NCBI RefSeq assembly: GCF_017068395.1
Contig: NZ_CP070614.1
Location: 1 to 64,000 of the forward strand
Length of the DNA: 64,000 nt
From: Rhodococcus pseudokoreensis
GTDB lineage: Bacteria; Actinomycetota; Actinomycetes; Mycobacteriales; Mycobacteriaceae
Direction: 5' to 3'
A program made the translations under genes and the position numbers. A model generated the notes under the pieces. The model had not been told where the DNA came from. It saw nothing but the letters and a program-made list of their open reading frames with translations, and ran no database searches. Numbering within the stretch: the stretch's first letter is position 1; every line of letters begins with the position of its first letter. Positions 43,925-51,992 of this stretch are shown here, one piece after another.

Positions 43925-46459
43925 ATGCTGCAACAGAACTTGTTCGTCCACGAAAACCTGCGCTGGACACGATCGGGGGTCGTCTGGGCTGACTTCATCC
44001 TCTCGGGGATTGAATACGGCTACCGGCCCGATTCGGACAAGGAACTCGCACGGGCGATGCACAAAATGCTCCTGCGTGCTCTCTCGGGGGAGGCGCTGCT
44101 GATGGGCGTGTGCGCGAGCCTGAATCCATACGCGGTGGTCGAGCGGATGACTCGTGGCGTAGATCTCGATGCACATCCCGACTGGGAGGCAGAGTGTGAA
44201 GCGTCCATCCCCACGCTCGAGGCGTACAACCCCGGCCGTCGCATTTTCTGGCTGTCGGTACCCCTGGCCACCAGTGGATGGAAAGAGCGGGCCAACGCAG
44301 CGTGGTCGTCCGCCGTCACCTCCATCACCGACCAGGTGGGGCTGTCGCGACAGTCCCCGTCGGCTCAAGAAATTGCGCTTCGCAAGAATCAAGCGCAACT
44401 CATCGCCAACGACATCCCTGCCTACTTCAGCCCGACCCCTGTCACTCCGGCGCAGATCTCATGGCTGCATCAGCATTCCCTCCAACGAGGAGTTGCCCTC
44501 GACGCCGACCTTCCCCGCGGAATTCCCACCGAAGGCGAGGTGAAGACCTCTTCGTCCTTCACCGCGTTCCGCCTGGACGAAGGTGCGCAAACCGACCGTG
44601 TCTCTACCGGGGTGCGTTCGAAATTGCCGACCCTGCAGAGGGTCCTCAAGCTTGACCAGCCGTGGGAACTGGAACCACCGCCTCCGAGCTACCAGTGCGT
44701 TCTCGCCTTAGCCGACTTACCGGCTGGGGGAGTGCTGTTTCCGGGGTCGGAGTACTACACCCTTGCCGACGCGATCCCTGGGGCCGACATCGATTGGGCC
44801 ATTCGGTTCCGTATTCGTTCTTCCGAGGAAGTGCGCAAGAAGAATCAGCGTGCTCTGGTGAACCTCAATGAGCAGTACAACCAGCGGGAAGGGGAGCTAT
44901 CACACGGCCACAGTGTCCTCGACTCCGCCGCAGATGATCTGGCTGAGTACGCCGCAAAGATGGAAGCGGACTCAATGGAAGTCGAGGTCGAGTCCACGAC
45001 GTTGTTCGTCGTCGGAGCGGATTCCGTCGACGGTGCCCTCGCCCTTGCCCGGAGCTTGGCGAAACTGTTCGAGGGTTCCAACTACAAACTGGTTGCCCCA
45101 CTCGGGTTTCAGGAAGACCTCTGGCACGCAGCCAACCCTGGAACGCCGGCACCGAAGATCGTCGGGGAGTTCAACCAGATCACGACCGCCACGGACTTCT
45201 CCGCCTATGTTCCGTGCACGCACAGCGAGCTCGGCGACTCGGCGGGTGCGCTCCTCGCGCTCAACATCACCTCCGCGCGGATCGGTGTTGTCCACCATGA
45301 CCTTGCGTCGAAGTCCGAAGCCGATGTATCCGGATCGTTCGGGGCGAGCGGGAACCTCGGATCCGGAAAGTCGATTCTCCTCAAGGTGATCACCGGTTCC
45401 TTCGTTGACCGGGGCGGTAAGACCGTGATCGTCGATCACACAGAGGCCGGCGAATACGAGGTCTTCGCACGAACAATCACCGATGCCACCATCGCGAGCT
45501 TGTCCGATCCGCAATGGAGCATCGACCCGCTACGGATCTTCGACGCCTACAAGGGCGCCGAGGTCGCGGCCACCGTGCTGATGCCGCTTCTGCAGATTCA
45601 GCCCGATGACGACTTCGGCGTGACACTTGCGATGGCGCTCGACCCGGAGTATCGGCGAGAGCACGGCCTTCTCGACGGCGGTCTGCCGGAACTGATTGCA
45701 CATCTGGACAACACCGACTGCCATCTCAAAATGCACCATGAGTTGGCACGGAAGATCGGTGTCTACGCGAAGAAGTCGTATGCCGCCGCGATGTTCCGTA
45801 ATCTTCCTCCGCTCGATCGGGGGGCGCCGGCCATCGTCTTCCGCACCGAGTCGGTCAAGCTGCCGTCACAGAACGAACTCCAGCACGACCACTTGTTCCG
45901 GCAGATGAGTCTGGAGAAGCGATTCGGGCGCGCGGCCTACACGCTGATCGGACTCATCGCCCGTGAGATTTGCTTCGCTGACCCCGCAGAGCCGGCCCTG
46001 TTCCTACTCGACGAGTGCCACCGACTCACCCGACAGGAGGAAGGCCTCGATATCGCAATCGAGTTCCTGAAGGAGGGCCGGAAAGAGAGCGCATATATCG
46101 GCTTGGCCTCTCAGGATGCGTTGGAGGGAATGGGTAATGAGACGCTTCGGGGCCTCATCCCCACGAGGTTCGGAATGCGGCAGACGGACCGCAACCTCGC
46201 CCGCAACGAACTCGCGTTCCTCGATTTGGATCCAGCCGACCCGGACCTGCTCAAGGAGCTGACGGAACAGACCTCACCGGTAGTGGGCAAAGACCCTGAG
46301 ACCGGAAAGGAGTACGTCGAACCGCACCGCCGCGGTGAGGGATACATGCGCGATGCCTACGGCAACATCGGGCGAATCAAGGTGCTTTTGCCCTCTGACC
46401 CGCATCGAGCTGCAGCGGTCCTCACGACACCGGCCTCCAAGGAAAAGGTGCACTCATGA
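43925..46459 (+). CDS. VirB4/TcpF-like conjugation ATPase
   Basis: An 844-residue cytoplasmic ATPase driving the transfer channel. The N-terminal 450 residues are the VirB4 N-domain, with a helical segment EVRKKNQRALVNLNEQYNQR. Walker A (GASGNLGSGKSI) lies at about 475-486 and Walker B (ALFLLDECHRLTRQEE) at about 690-705. IEFLKEGRKESAYIGLASQD follows, as in VirB4/TraG-like motors. All catalytic residues appear intact. The next gene starts inside its last codons (ATGA), so expression is coupled. Confidence 0.85.
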   Translation: MLQQNLFVHENLRWTRSGVVWADFILSGIEYGYRPDSDKELARAMHKMLLRALSGEALLMGVCASLNPYAVVERMTRGVDLDAHPDWEAECEASIPTLEAYNPGRRIFWLSVPLATSGWKERANAAWSSAVTSITDQVGLSRQSPSAQEIALRKNQAQLIANDIPAYFSPTPVTPAQISWLHQHSLQRGVALDADLPRGIPTEGEVKTSSSFTAFRLDEGAQTDRVSTGVRSKLPTLQRVLKLDQPWELEPPPPSYQCVLALADLPAGGVLFPGSEYYTLADAIPGADIDWAIRFRIRSSEEVRKKNQRALVNLNEQYNQREGELSHGHSVLDSAADDLAEYAAKMEADSMEVEVESTTLFVVGADSVDGALALARSLAKLFEGSNYKLVAPLGFQEDLWHAANPGTPAPKIVGEFNQITTATDFSAYVPCTHSELGDSAGALLALNITSARIGVVHHDLASKSEADVSGSFGASGNLGSGKSILLKVITGSFVDRGGKTVIVDHTEAGEYEVFARTITDATIASLSDPQWSIDPLRIFDAYKGAEVAATVLMPLLQIQPDDDFGVTLAMALDPEYRREHGLLDGGLPELIAHLDNTDCHLKMHHELARKIGVYAKKSYAAAMFRNLPPLDRGAPAIVFRTESVKLPSQNELQHDHLFRQMSLEKRFGRAAYTLIGLIAREICFADPAEPALFLLDECHRLTRQEEGLDIAIEFLKEGRKESAYIGLASQDALEGMGNETLRGLIPTRFGMRQTDRNLARNELAFLDLDPADPDLLKELTEQTSPVVGKDPETGKEYVEPHRRGEGYMRDAYGNIGRIKVLLPSDPHRAAAVLTTPASKEKVHS

Positions 46460-48642
46460 CCGCCGTCAATGCCGGCGGCCCCTCGGCACCGCTGTCGCTC
46501 CGGCGCGCGGCGGGCGCCATGCTCGTGGCCGTCGTCGTGTTCGCTATTCCCCCCGCATGGCGGGCGGCTGTGGTCAACACAGCACGACCGATCGCCGGCT
46601 GGATGTGGAGGACTCGGCTGCGCCGAGCGATGCTCCGGGTCGTGGCTGGATGGCATCTGTTCGGCGCTGTGATGCTGTGCATCGCAGCACCAGCGCGGGC
46701 AGACACCTCCTCTGGGATCCCGCACAACATCGTGTTCGGGTGGATGGACGTGAAGGATTCACACGGTATCTCGGTGTGGAAATACTTCATGTCCATCGAC
46801 GAGGGCAGCGCCCGCAACGGATCTCACGTCGTGTACTCGATCATCATCAATATCGAATACGAGGGGTACCGCGCCCTCACCGGCGCAGCCATCTGGTTCA
46901 TCGGATGGGCATTGTCGTTCGAGTGGATGCAGATGCTCGTGGCTCCTGTCCGGACTCTAGGTGAAGCGCTCACCTCCATGACTGGTCAACTCAACTTGTC
47001 GACCACGTTCCTCACCGTCACCGCCGCTGTGGTGGGCCTGTGGGTGATGCGGGGACGGTACTCCACCGGCATCTATGAGCTCATGGTCTCGTGCGGGATC
47101 GCAGCAGTAGCTGTCGGTGTCCTCTCGAATCCGGTGGAGACGATCGCAGGAACCGACGGACTGATCATGCAGACCCGCGACACCGGGCTACAGCTCGCCG
47201 CCGGATTGGCAAATGAAGGGAACACCGACGCGGACCCGGACCAACTCGTACAAAGCCTGCAGGCCGAACTCGCCGACACATTCGTGCGGCAACCGACTCA
47301 ACTCATGAATTTCGGGCGGGTTCTCGACACCGAACCTGACGGTGCACGCTGCATCGAAGCATGGGACGCCGGCCACGAGGATGCACCAGGCAACACCAAG
47401 GACACGCTCAAAGACAACGTCAAAGGGTGCGGTGGTGAAGGCGCGAAACAGATGAAAGACTTCGCCGACCACCCAGGTCCGGGACAAGTACTAGCCGGAA
47501 TAGTCCTCGTTCCAGCCGGTTACGTGGTCCTCATATTCGGTGCAGTACTTGCCGGGGCGCTGATAGGCGCTGTCGCATCGGCATTGGTTAGCTCACTGAA
47601 AATGATCCCAGGTTTGGTGGTGGGCATCCTCCCGGGTGCAGGCCGCGGATCTCTACTCAAAGACCTCGCCACGGTTCTGATGTCACTGACGATCATGCTC
47701 TTCGCACTGGTCTTCGTCGTCGGCTACATGATCGTGGTCCGTGCTTTCTTCAACGGCAACGGCGACAACCTCATCCAGAAGTTCGTGTTCGTCGACATCA
47801 TCTTGGTGATCGGCATCGTGATGTTCCGCAGGGCCATGAAACGACTACGGAAGGTGTCCGATGCGTTGGCTGCGAAGATGGCGGCCCGGCCCGGGGCCTC
47901 ACCATCGGGGATTCCCCGGTCAACCCCTGCAGCGTCACCACTGCAGAGCGCGGCGCGTGGAGTGCAGAAGGGGCAGCAAGCATGGCGCACGGGGAAGAAG
48001 CTCGCGGCCACGTCGGGTAAAGCAGCCAGCGCGACCGGTAAGGGGCTGGCAGTCGGCGGGAAGGTGGCCGGCACGGCAGCCCTGGCCCCGGTGGCTGCTG
48101 CGGTCGCCACTGCATATGTCGTTCCGAAGATGGTCGACAAGGTCAAGAACCGTAGAGGTGAGCCGACCGCCGCTGACAAAGAGTCTGGTGCGGGTGAGAC
48201 CGGTTCCGGAGACACCACGAGCAGCGCAGTTGCCGAGAAGGCGAGTCGCGCAGCGGGTGCAGTGGTGACGAACCGAGTAGCTGCACCGAAACACTCGGCC
48301 ACTCCCAGTGGCATGTTGCGACCTGGTGAGGTAACCAAGCCCGGTATCAAGCGTCCCCTGAACGCCGCGCCGCAGGTGAATACCGGTGCGGCAATGGGCA
48401 AGGTGCACGCGGTGCGCGGATCGTCTCAAGCAGGCCCTGATGGTGCGAAGTTCCGAAGCTTCCACACTGACAACGGCGCGGCACTCCTCCTTCCGGAAAG
48501 ACCGCGCCGCGAGGATGCCAGCCGCCTGCGTCACTCCCAGTTCGGCTCAGCAGAGGGATCGACTGGGCCGTCATCGCCAGTTCCGACGCCAAGAAGGCCA
48601 GTGCGGGCGGCCCCCTCTGAGGTAGTCCGGACGCATCGGTAG
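46456..48642 (+). CDS. VirB6-like polytopic channel protein
   Basis: A 728-residue membrane protein. The N-terminus has a hydrophobic segment (AGAMLVAVVVFAIPPAW) and a second one (WHLFGAVMLCIAAPARA) that could be a signal. Further spans lie near 134-150 (AAIWFIGWALSFEWM), 175-215 and 335-445 (LAGIVLVPAGYVVLIFGAVL, TVLMSLTIMLFALVFVVGYM). The last 230 residues are soluble, Ala/Gly/Lys-rich and disordered. A long polytopic protein after the VirB4 ATPase corresponds to VirB6/TcpH, the core of the translocation channel. The loop at about 220-330 includes an acidic, Cys-containing stretch. Confidence 0.75.
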   Translation: MTAVNAGGPSAPLSLRRAAGAMLVAVVVFAIPPAWRAAVVNTARPIAGWMWRTRLRRAMLRVVAGWHLFGAVMLCIAAPARADTSSGIPHNIVFGWMDVKDSHGISVWKYFMSIDEGSARNGSHVVYSIIINIEYEGYRALTGAAIWFIGWALSFEWMQMLVAPVRTLGEALTSMTGQLNLSTTFLTVTAAVVGLWVMRGRYSTGIYELMVSCGIAAVAVGVLSNPVETIAGTDGLIMQTRDTGLQLAAGLANEGNTDADPDQLVQSLQAELADTFVRQPTQLMNFGRVLDTEPDGARCIEAWDAGHEDAPGNTKDTLKDNVKGCGGEGAKQMKDFADHPGPGQVLAGIVLVPAGYVVLIFGAVLAGALIGAVASALVSSLKMIPGLVVGILPGAGRGSLLKDLATVLMSLTIMLFALVFVVGYMIVVRAFFNGNGDNLIQKFVFVDIILVIGIVMFRRAMKRLRKVSDALAAKMAARPGASPSGIPRSTPAASPLQSAARGVQKGQQAWRTGKKLAATSGKAASATGKGLAVGGKVAGTAALAPVAAAVATAYVVPKMVDKVKNRRGEPTAADKESGAGETGSGDTTSSAVAEKASRAAGAVVTNRVAAPKHSATPSGMLRPGEVTKPGIKRPLNAAPQVNTGAAMGKVHAVRGSSQAGPDGAKFRSFHTDNGAALLLPERPRREDASRLRHSQFGSAEGSTGPSSPVPTPRRPVRAAPSEVVRTHR

Positions 48643-48648
48643 GCGACC

Positions 48649-50259
48649 GTGAGCATGAAGAAGTGGGCGACGATCTCGGTTGCCTTCATAATCGCCGCTG
48701 CCACAACGATCATCTGGGTACCTCTGATGGTGGTCACCGTCATGGGAACCGATCCTGGCTCGAGCTGCTTCGGGCAAGGATCGAACGCGCCCGCTGGCGC
48801 CGACGTTGCGCCGACGGACCCAGGCGTTCTCGCGGACGCTCAACGGGGGCATGCACGAATGATCGTCGCTGTGGGCGAGCAGATGTCAGTTCCCCCGCAG
48901 GGGATCGTCGTCGCGCTCGCTACCGGATCACAGGAATCCGGTCTCCGCATGCTCGCCAACGATGGCACCGATCCGCGGCTCGCACCCGATCAGCGTGACG
49001 TCGCCGAATCGTTGAACTACCCACACGACGGGGTCGGACGCGATCACGGCAGCGTCAACTTCATGCAGCAGCAGTACCCGTGGTGGGGAACCGTGGACGA
49101 GCTGATGAACCCACAGATCGCTGCTGTGAAGTTCTACGAGGCGCTGCTGAAGGTTGCTGGGTGGGAATCGCTGCCGGTGGCCGTCGCCGCACAGACAGTC
49201 CAAGGGTCGCAGTTTCCCGACGCATACGCGGACGACGAAGTGATCGCCCGGCAACTTTATGCGGAGCTTCGCGGGGCTGGCGCTGACGCTCCTCCGCTAC
49301 CAGAAGGGCACGTTCACGCCGCCGCCAGCGGTGAGGCGTATGAGATGGCCGCCTCCGAAGTGTTGTGCGGCAATGGCAAGGCAATGGACTGCGCACCCAC
49401 TGCAAACCCCGCCGAAGAAGGACTGACACCCGACGCCCTGCGAGTTATGCGGTGCATTACCGAACACTTCGGCCCGCGCCCCTGGGCCAACGTTGGCGAG
49501 CGCCCCTCAGGAGTGGACCGCGATCACCAAGAGGGCCGCGCAGTCGACGCGATGATGACTGACGGGGAGGACGACTACCGCACTCCAGGCGGGAAGGGGA
49601 AAGGCGACAAGATCGCCGAGTTCGTAGTCCAGAACGCCGACGCACTCGGCGTCAAGTACGTCATCTGGTACGAGAAAATCTGGACCCGAAACGGAAATGG
49701 GGTCGGCACTCCAGGGTCGTGGGCACCCTACGACTATCCACTCGGCGGCAACAGTACCGACACCGTCGCGCACAGAGATCACGTACACGTCAGTGTCTAT
49801 GGAAATGCCGCAGCCGGTTCAGCGCCGGGTGCCGCCGGTGACGGCAATTCGCGGTCGCCGATCGACCCCGGCAAGTACACACTCACCTCCGGATACGGCT
49901 ACCGCGACAATCCCACCGGATCCGGAGGACAGTTCCACGCGGGACTGGACTTCTCCGCCGACGCAGGAACCCGCATCTACGCCACCAATGGCGGGACGAT
50001 CACCGAGGCAGGGAATGCCGGCGATGGATATGGCAACAAGGTTGTCATCACCGACGGGAACACCTCCTACCTCTACGGGCACCAGATCGACGGCGGAATC
50101 AAGGTTCGCCCCGGCGATGTCGTCGAAGCCGGTGCGGAAATCGGCGCTGTCGGCACCACTGGTGACTCCACCGGCAACCACTTGCACTACGAGATCCGCG
50201 TCGACGGCAAGAGCACCGACCCCATGGCCTACCTACAAAATCAAGGCGTGAATGCTTGA
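48649..50259 (+). CDS. three-domain cell-wall hydrolase of the conjugation apparatus
   Basis: A 536-residue exported protein that probably opens the cell wall for the transfer channel. One N-terminal membrane segment (TISVAFIIAAATTIIWVPLM) is followed by a lytic-transglycosylase-like domain at about 63-200 with a likely catalytic Glu in ATGSQESGLRML. A middle domain at about 264-384 has DRDHQEGRAVDAMM and HRDHVHVSVYG, the pattern of the ARB_07466-like/M15-like family. A C-terminal M23 (LytM) domain at about 406-532 has HAGLDFSADAG and HLHYEIRVDG with its zinc-binding His/Asp set. Most conjugative hydrolases carry one or two such domains; three is unusual. The start is GTG 48649 or ATG 48655. 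Confidence 0.85.
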   Translation: MSMKKWATISVAFIIAAATTIIWVPLMVVTVMGTDPGSSCFGQGSNAPAGADVAPTDPGVLADAQRGHARMIVAVGEQMSVPPQGIVVALATGSQESGLRMLANDGTDPRLAPDQRDVAESLNYPHDGVGRDHGSVNFMQQQYPWWGTVDELMNPQIAAVKFYEALLKVAGWESLPVAVAAQTVQGSQFPDAYADDEVIARQLYAELRGAGADAPPLPEGHVHAAASGEAYEMAASEVLCGNGKAMDCAPTANPAEEGLTPDALRVMRCITEHFGPRPWANVGERPSGVDRDHQEGRAVDAMMTDGEDDYRTPGGKGKGDKIAEFVVQNADALGVKYVIWYEKIWTRNGNGVGTPGSWAPYDYPLGGNSTDTVAHRDHVHVSVYGNAAAGSAPGAAGDGNSRSPIDPGKYTLTSGYGYRDNPTGSGGQFHAGLDFSADAGTRIYATNGGTITEAGNAGDGYGNKVVITDGNTSYLYGHQIDGGIKVRPGDVVEAGAEIGAVGTTGDSTGNHLHYEIRVDGKSTDPMAYLQNQGVNA

Positions 50260-50276
50260 GAACGGAAGGGACAACG

Positions 50277-50879
50277 ATGCCTTCGATATCAGCGAACCGT
50301 GGCCCGGCCAGCGATGGTGATGACGCCGGCGACCACAATCCAAAGGCGCAGAAGCGTGTACCCAGCTGGATACACCGCCACCCGTTTGTCACCTTCGGGG
50401 TCGTAATCGTCGTCGGATGGCTGTTCTTCACGCTCGTTATAGACCGAGCCGAAACAGTAGATACCCACGATGTGGAGGCGCCGGCAACGAGCGATGTCAC
50501 CGGTGACGAGGCCTTGCCCGAGACCACGCCGACCACCACCCCGCCCGCCGACACGCATTCTCACGAGCCCCTGGGACTTCCTGACCAGCCGAGGCTAATA
50601 GCCCGGAGCTTCGCCCAAGACTTCACGAATCCAGCGCCTGGATGGTGGGATCGCGTGACCCGATGGACCACACCCGCACTCGCCGAGGCATATCGGACAA
50701 CCAATCCCGCACGCATCTCGGCAGCGAAGTTGGAACTGATCACCGAGCAGGCGACAGGGACATCGGTAGTCGACTTCATTGCCAACTACGACAACGGCAT
50801 GAACGTCGGAATCCGCGTCGAATACGTCGAGCGGGAATGGACAGTGACCAGCTGCGTGCCGATGAAGACTGCGTACTGA
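50277..50879 (+). CDS. single-span membrane protein, possible second VirB8/TcpC-like subunit
   Basis: A 200-residue protein from ATG 50277, preceded by AAGGGA. A cytoplasmic tail of about 38 residues is followed by one membrane segment (FVTFGVVIVVGWLFFTLVI) and a Thr/Pro-rich linker. An extracytoplasmic domain follows (ARSFAQDFTNPAPGWWDRVT, LAEAYRTTNPARISAAKLEL) that looks NTF2-like, as in VirB8. It closes this operon and is followed by a strong terminator. The family link is by pattern only. Confidence 0.65.
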   Translation: MPSISANRGPASDGDDAGDHNPKAQKRVPSWIHRHPFVTFGVVIVVGWLFFTLVIDRAETVDTHDVEAPATSDVTGDEALPETTPTTTPPADTHSHEPLGLPDQPRLIARSFAQDFTNPAPGWWDRVTRWTTPALAEAYRTTNPARISAAKLELITEQATGTSVVDFIANYDNGMNVGIRVEYVEREWTVTSCVPMKTAY

Positions 50880-50907
50880 CCCATCCCGCTCCACCTTGCA
50901 AACGATC

Positions 50908-50946
50908 AGGCCCCGCTCAACCTCGCCCAGGACGAGCGGGGCCTTC
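50908..50946 (+). terminator. rho-independent terminator of the conjugation operon
   Basis: AGGCCCCGCTC (50908-50918) pairs perfectly with GAGCGGGGCCT (50934-50944), followed by TCC. It lies 29 bases after the last gene of the operon. Confidence 0.75.
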
Positions 50947-51723
50947 CTCATGCCACCACTGCTGACGATGAGTGATCTACCGGGTGGCGAGTGTTCGGAT
51001 ACCACCTGAGGAAGACCGGCCCTCGTGCAATGCCCTGCTGATGCCGTGACCGCCCCGCGCGGTGGACGGTGATAACGAAACTGTCCCCGAAGGGTGCGGT
51101 TCGCTCCGATCCGTACTCACTTCGTTGCGCCGTTCGGAGCGTAACGCACGTGTCAAGGGGATGGGGTCTCAAAGTGCTGGTTGTTGTCCGGACTCAATGA
51201 GTCTGATGTTGACTCGGTGAAACTGATGCCGAGGGCGGTCAATCTGTTGTCCGGCTCAGTGATCTTATGCCGGTGCGGTCATGATCGCCACCACGTTGGT
51301 GTTGGTGTCCGAGCTGATACACCCGTCGACGGTTTGCGCGTGGTGGGTGGTGCGACCACCTGGACTACCAGCGTCTTTGAGTTCGGCTTCGTCAGCCATG
51401 TAGGGCAGTGCGGTCCACCTTTCACTGGTTGACGTTGGGCGGCGAGCTACGAGTGGACTGCGCAACCATGCCGTCCGACACAAAAACGCCCTCCAGCGCC
51501 ACGCGCATCAGATTCAACGAGCCGCGAGCGAACATGGCGGCGCAATCGAAACTGACGCACCACCGGGACGGCATCACGGCATCAGATCCACCGAGTCAGG
51601 ACCGGAGTTCGGCAACTTTCCGCTGAACCGGATGCGGTAGGCGCCCGGTAGGCGAATGGGCACCTACCAGAGTGCGCTGAACGAGCTTCCGAACCCATCG
51701 CCGGAAATTCCTCGGCTGCCAGA
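50947..51723. other. 777-bp gap with inverted and imperfect direct repeats
   Basis: No gene is supported. CGCTCCGA (51102-51109) and TCGGAGCG (51134-51141) form an 8-bp inverted repeat with a 24-base loop, in a place where an oriT could lie. Two imperfect copies of TTGTCCGGnCTCAnTGA at about 51184 and 51249 may be old insertion-sequence ends. Short frames across 51181-51626 are not convincing. Confidence 0.4.
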
Positions 51724-51760
51724 TGTCACAGGGACCCGCCCTACCCCATCTCCCTAAAGC
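51724..51760 (+). promoter_or_regulatory. shared regulatory element, weak copy 4, before the coupling-protein operon
   Basis: TGTCACAGGG (51724-51733) is exact. After 13 bases comes CATCTCCCTAAAG, which keeps ATCT-x-CCT and A-x-AG of the second block but lacks the full dyad. It lies about 45 bases before ATG 51804. Confidence 0.5.
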
Positions 51761-51803
51761 AGAAGCCGCGGAAACCAACTGCGGCCGGCAAGGAGGCATC
51801 ACC

Positions 51804-51992
51804 ATGACCGAGGCGAATCAGCCCAAGGACATGATCACGTCGATCCTGTCCTTTGTCGTAAGCGGGCACACTGGCCGTGTCCTTCCCGGTGGGACGAGCT
51901 ATCCCACCCGCAGCCGCCCCGCCCTCGAACCGAAACCTCGGAAATGCCTTCACCCGGTGTTCAGGATTGTCGGTCGGGGCGAAGACCGGTGA
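51804..51992 (+). CDS. small protein leading the coupling-protein operon (62 aa)
   Basis: ATG 51804 follows AAGGAGG at the right distance, the best ribosome site in this region, and the weak regulatory element lies just upstream. The product (MTEANQPKDMITSILSFVVS and onward) has a short hydrophobic patch but no known domain. Its TGA overlaps the GTG of the next gene (GTGA), so it may serve mainly for translational coupling. Confidence 0.5.
   Translation: MTEANQPKDMITSILSFVVSGHTGRVLPGGTSYPTRSRPALEPKPRKCLHPVFRIVGRGEDR

Noticed and set aside
51181..51626. Short plus-strand frames before the coupling operon
   Set aside because: They have poor starts, low coding character and lie over imperfect repeats that look like old insertion-sequence ends.
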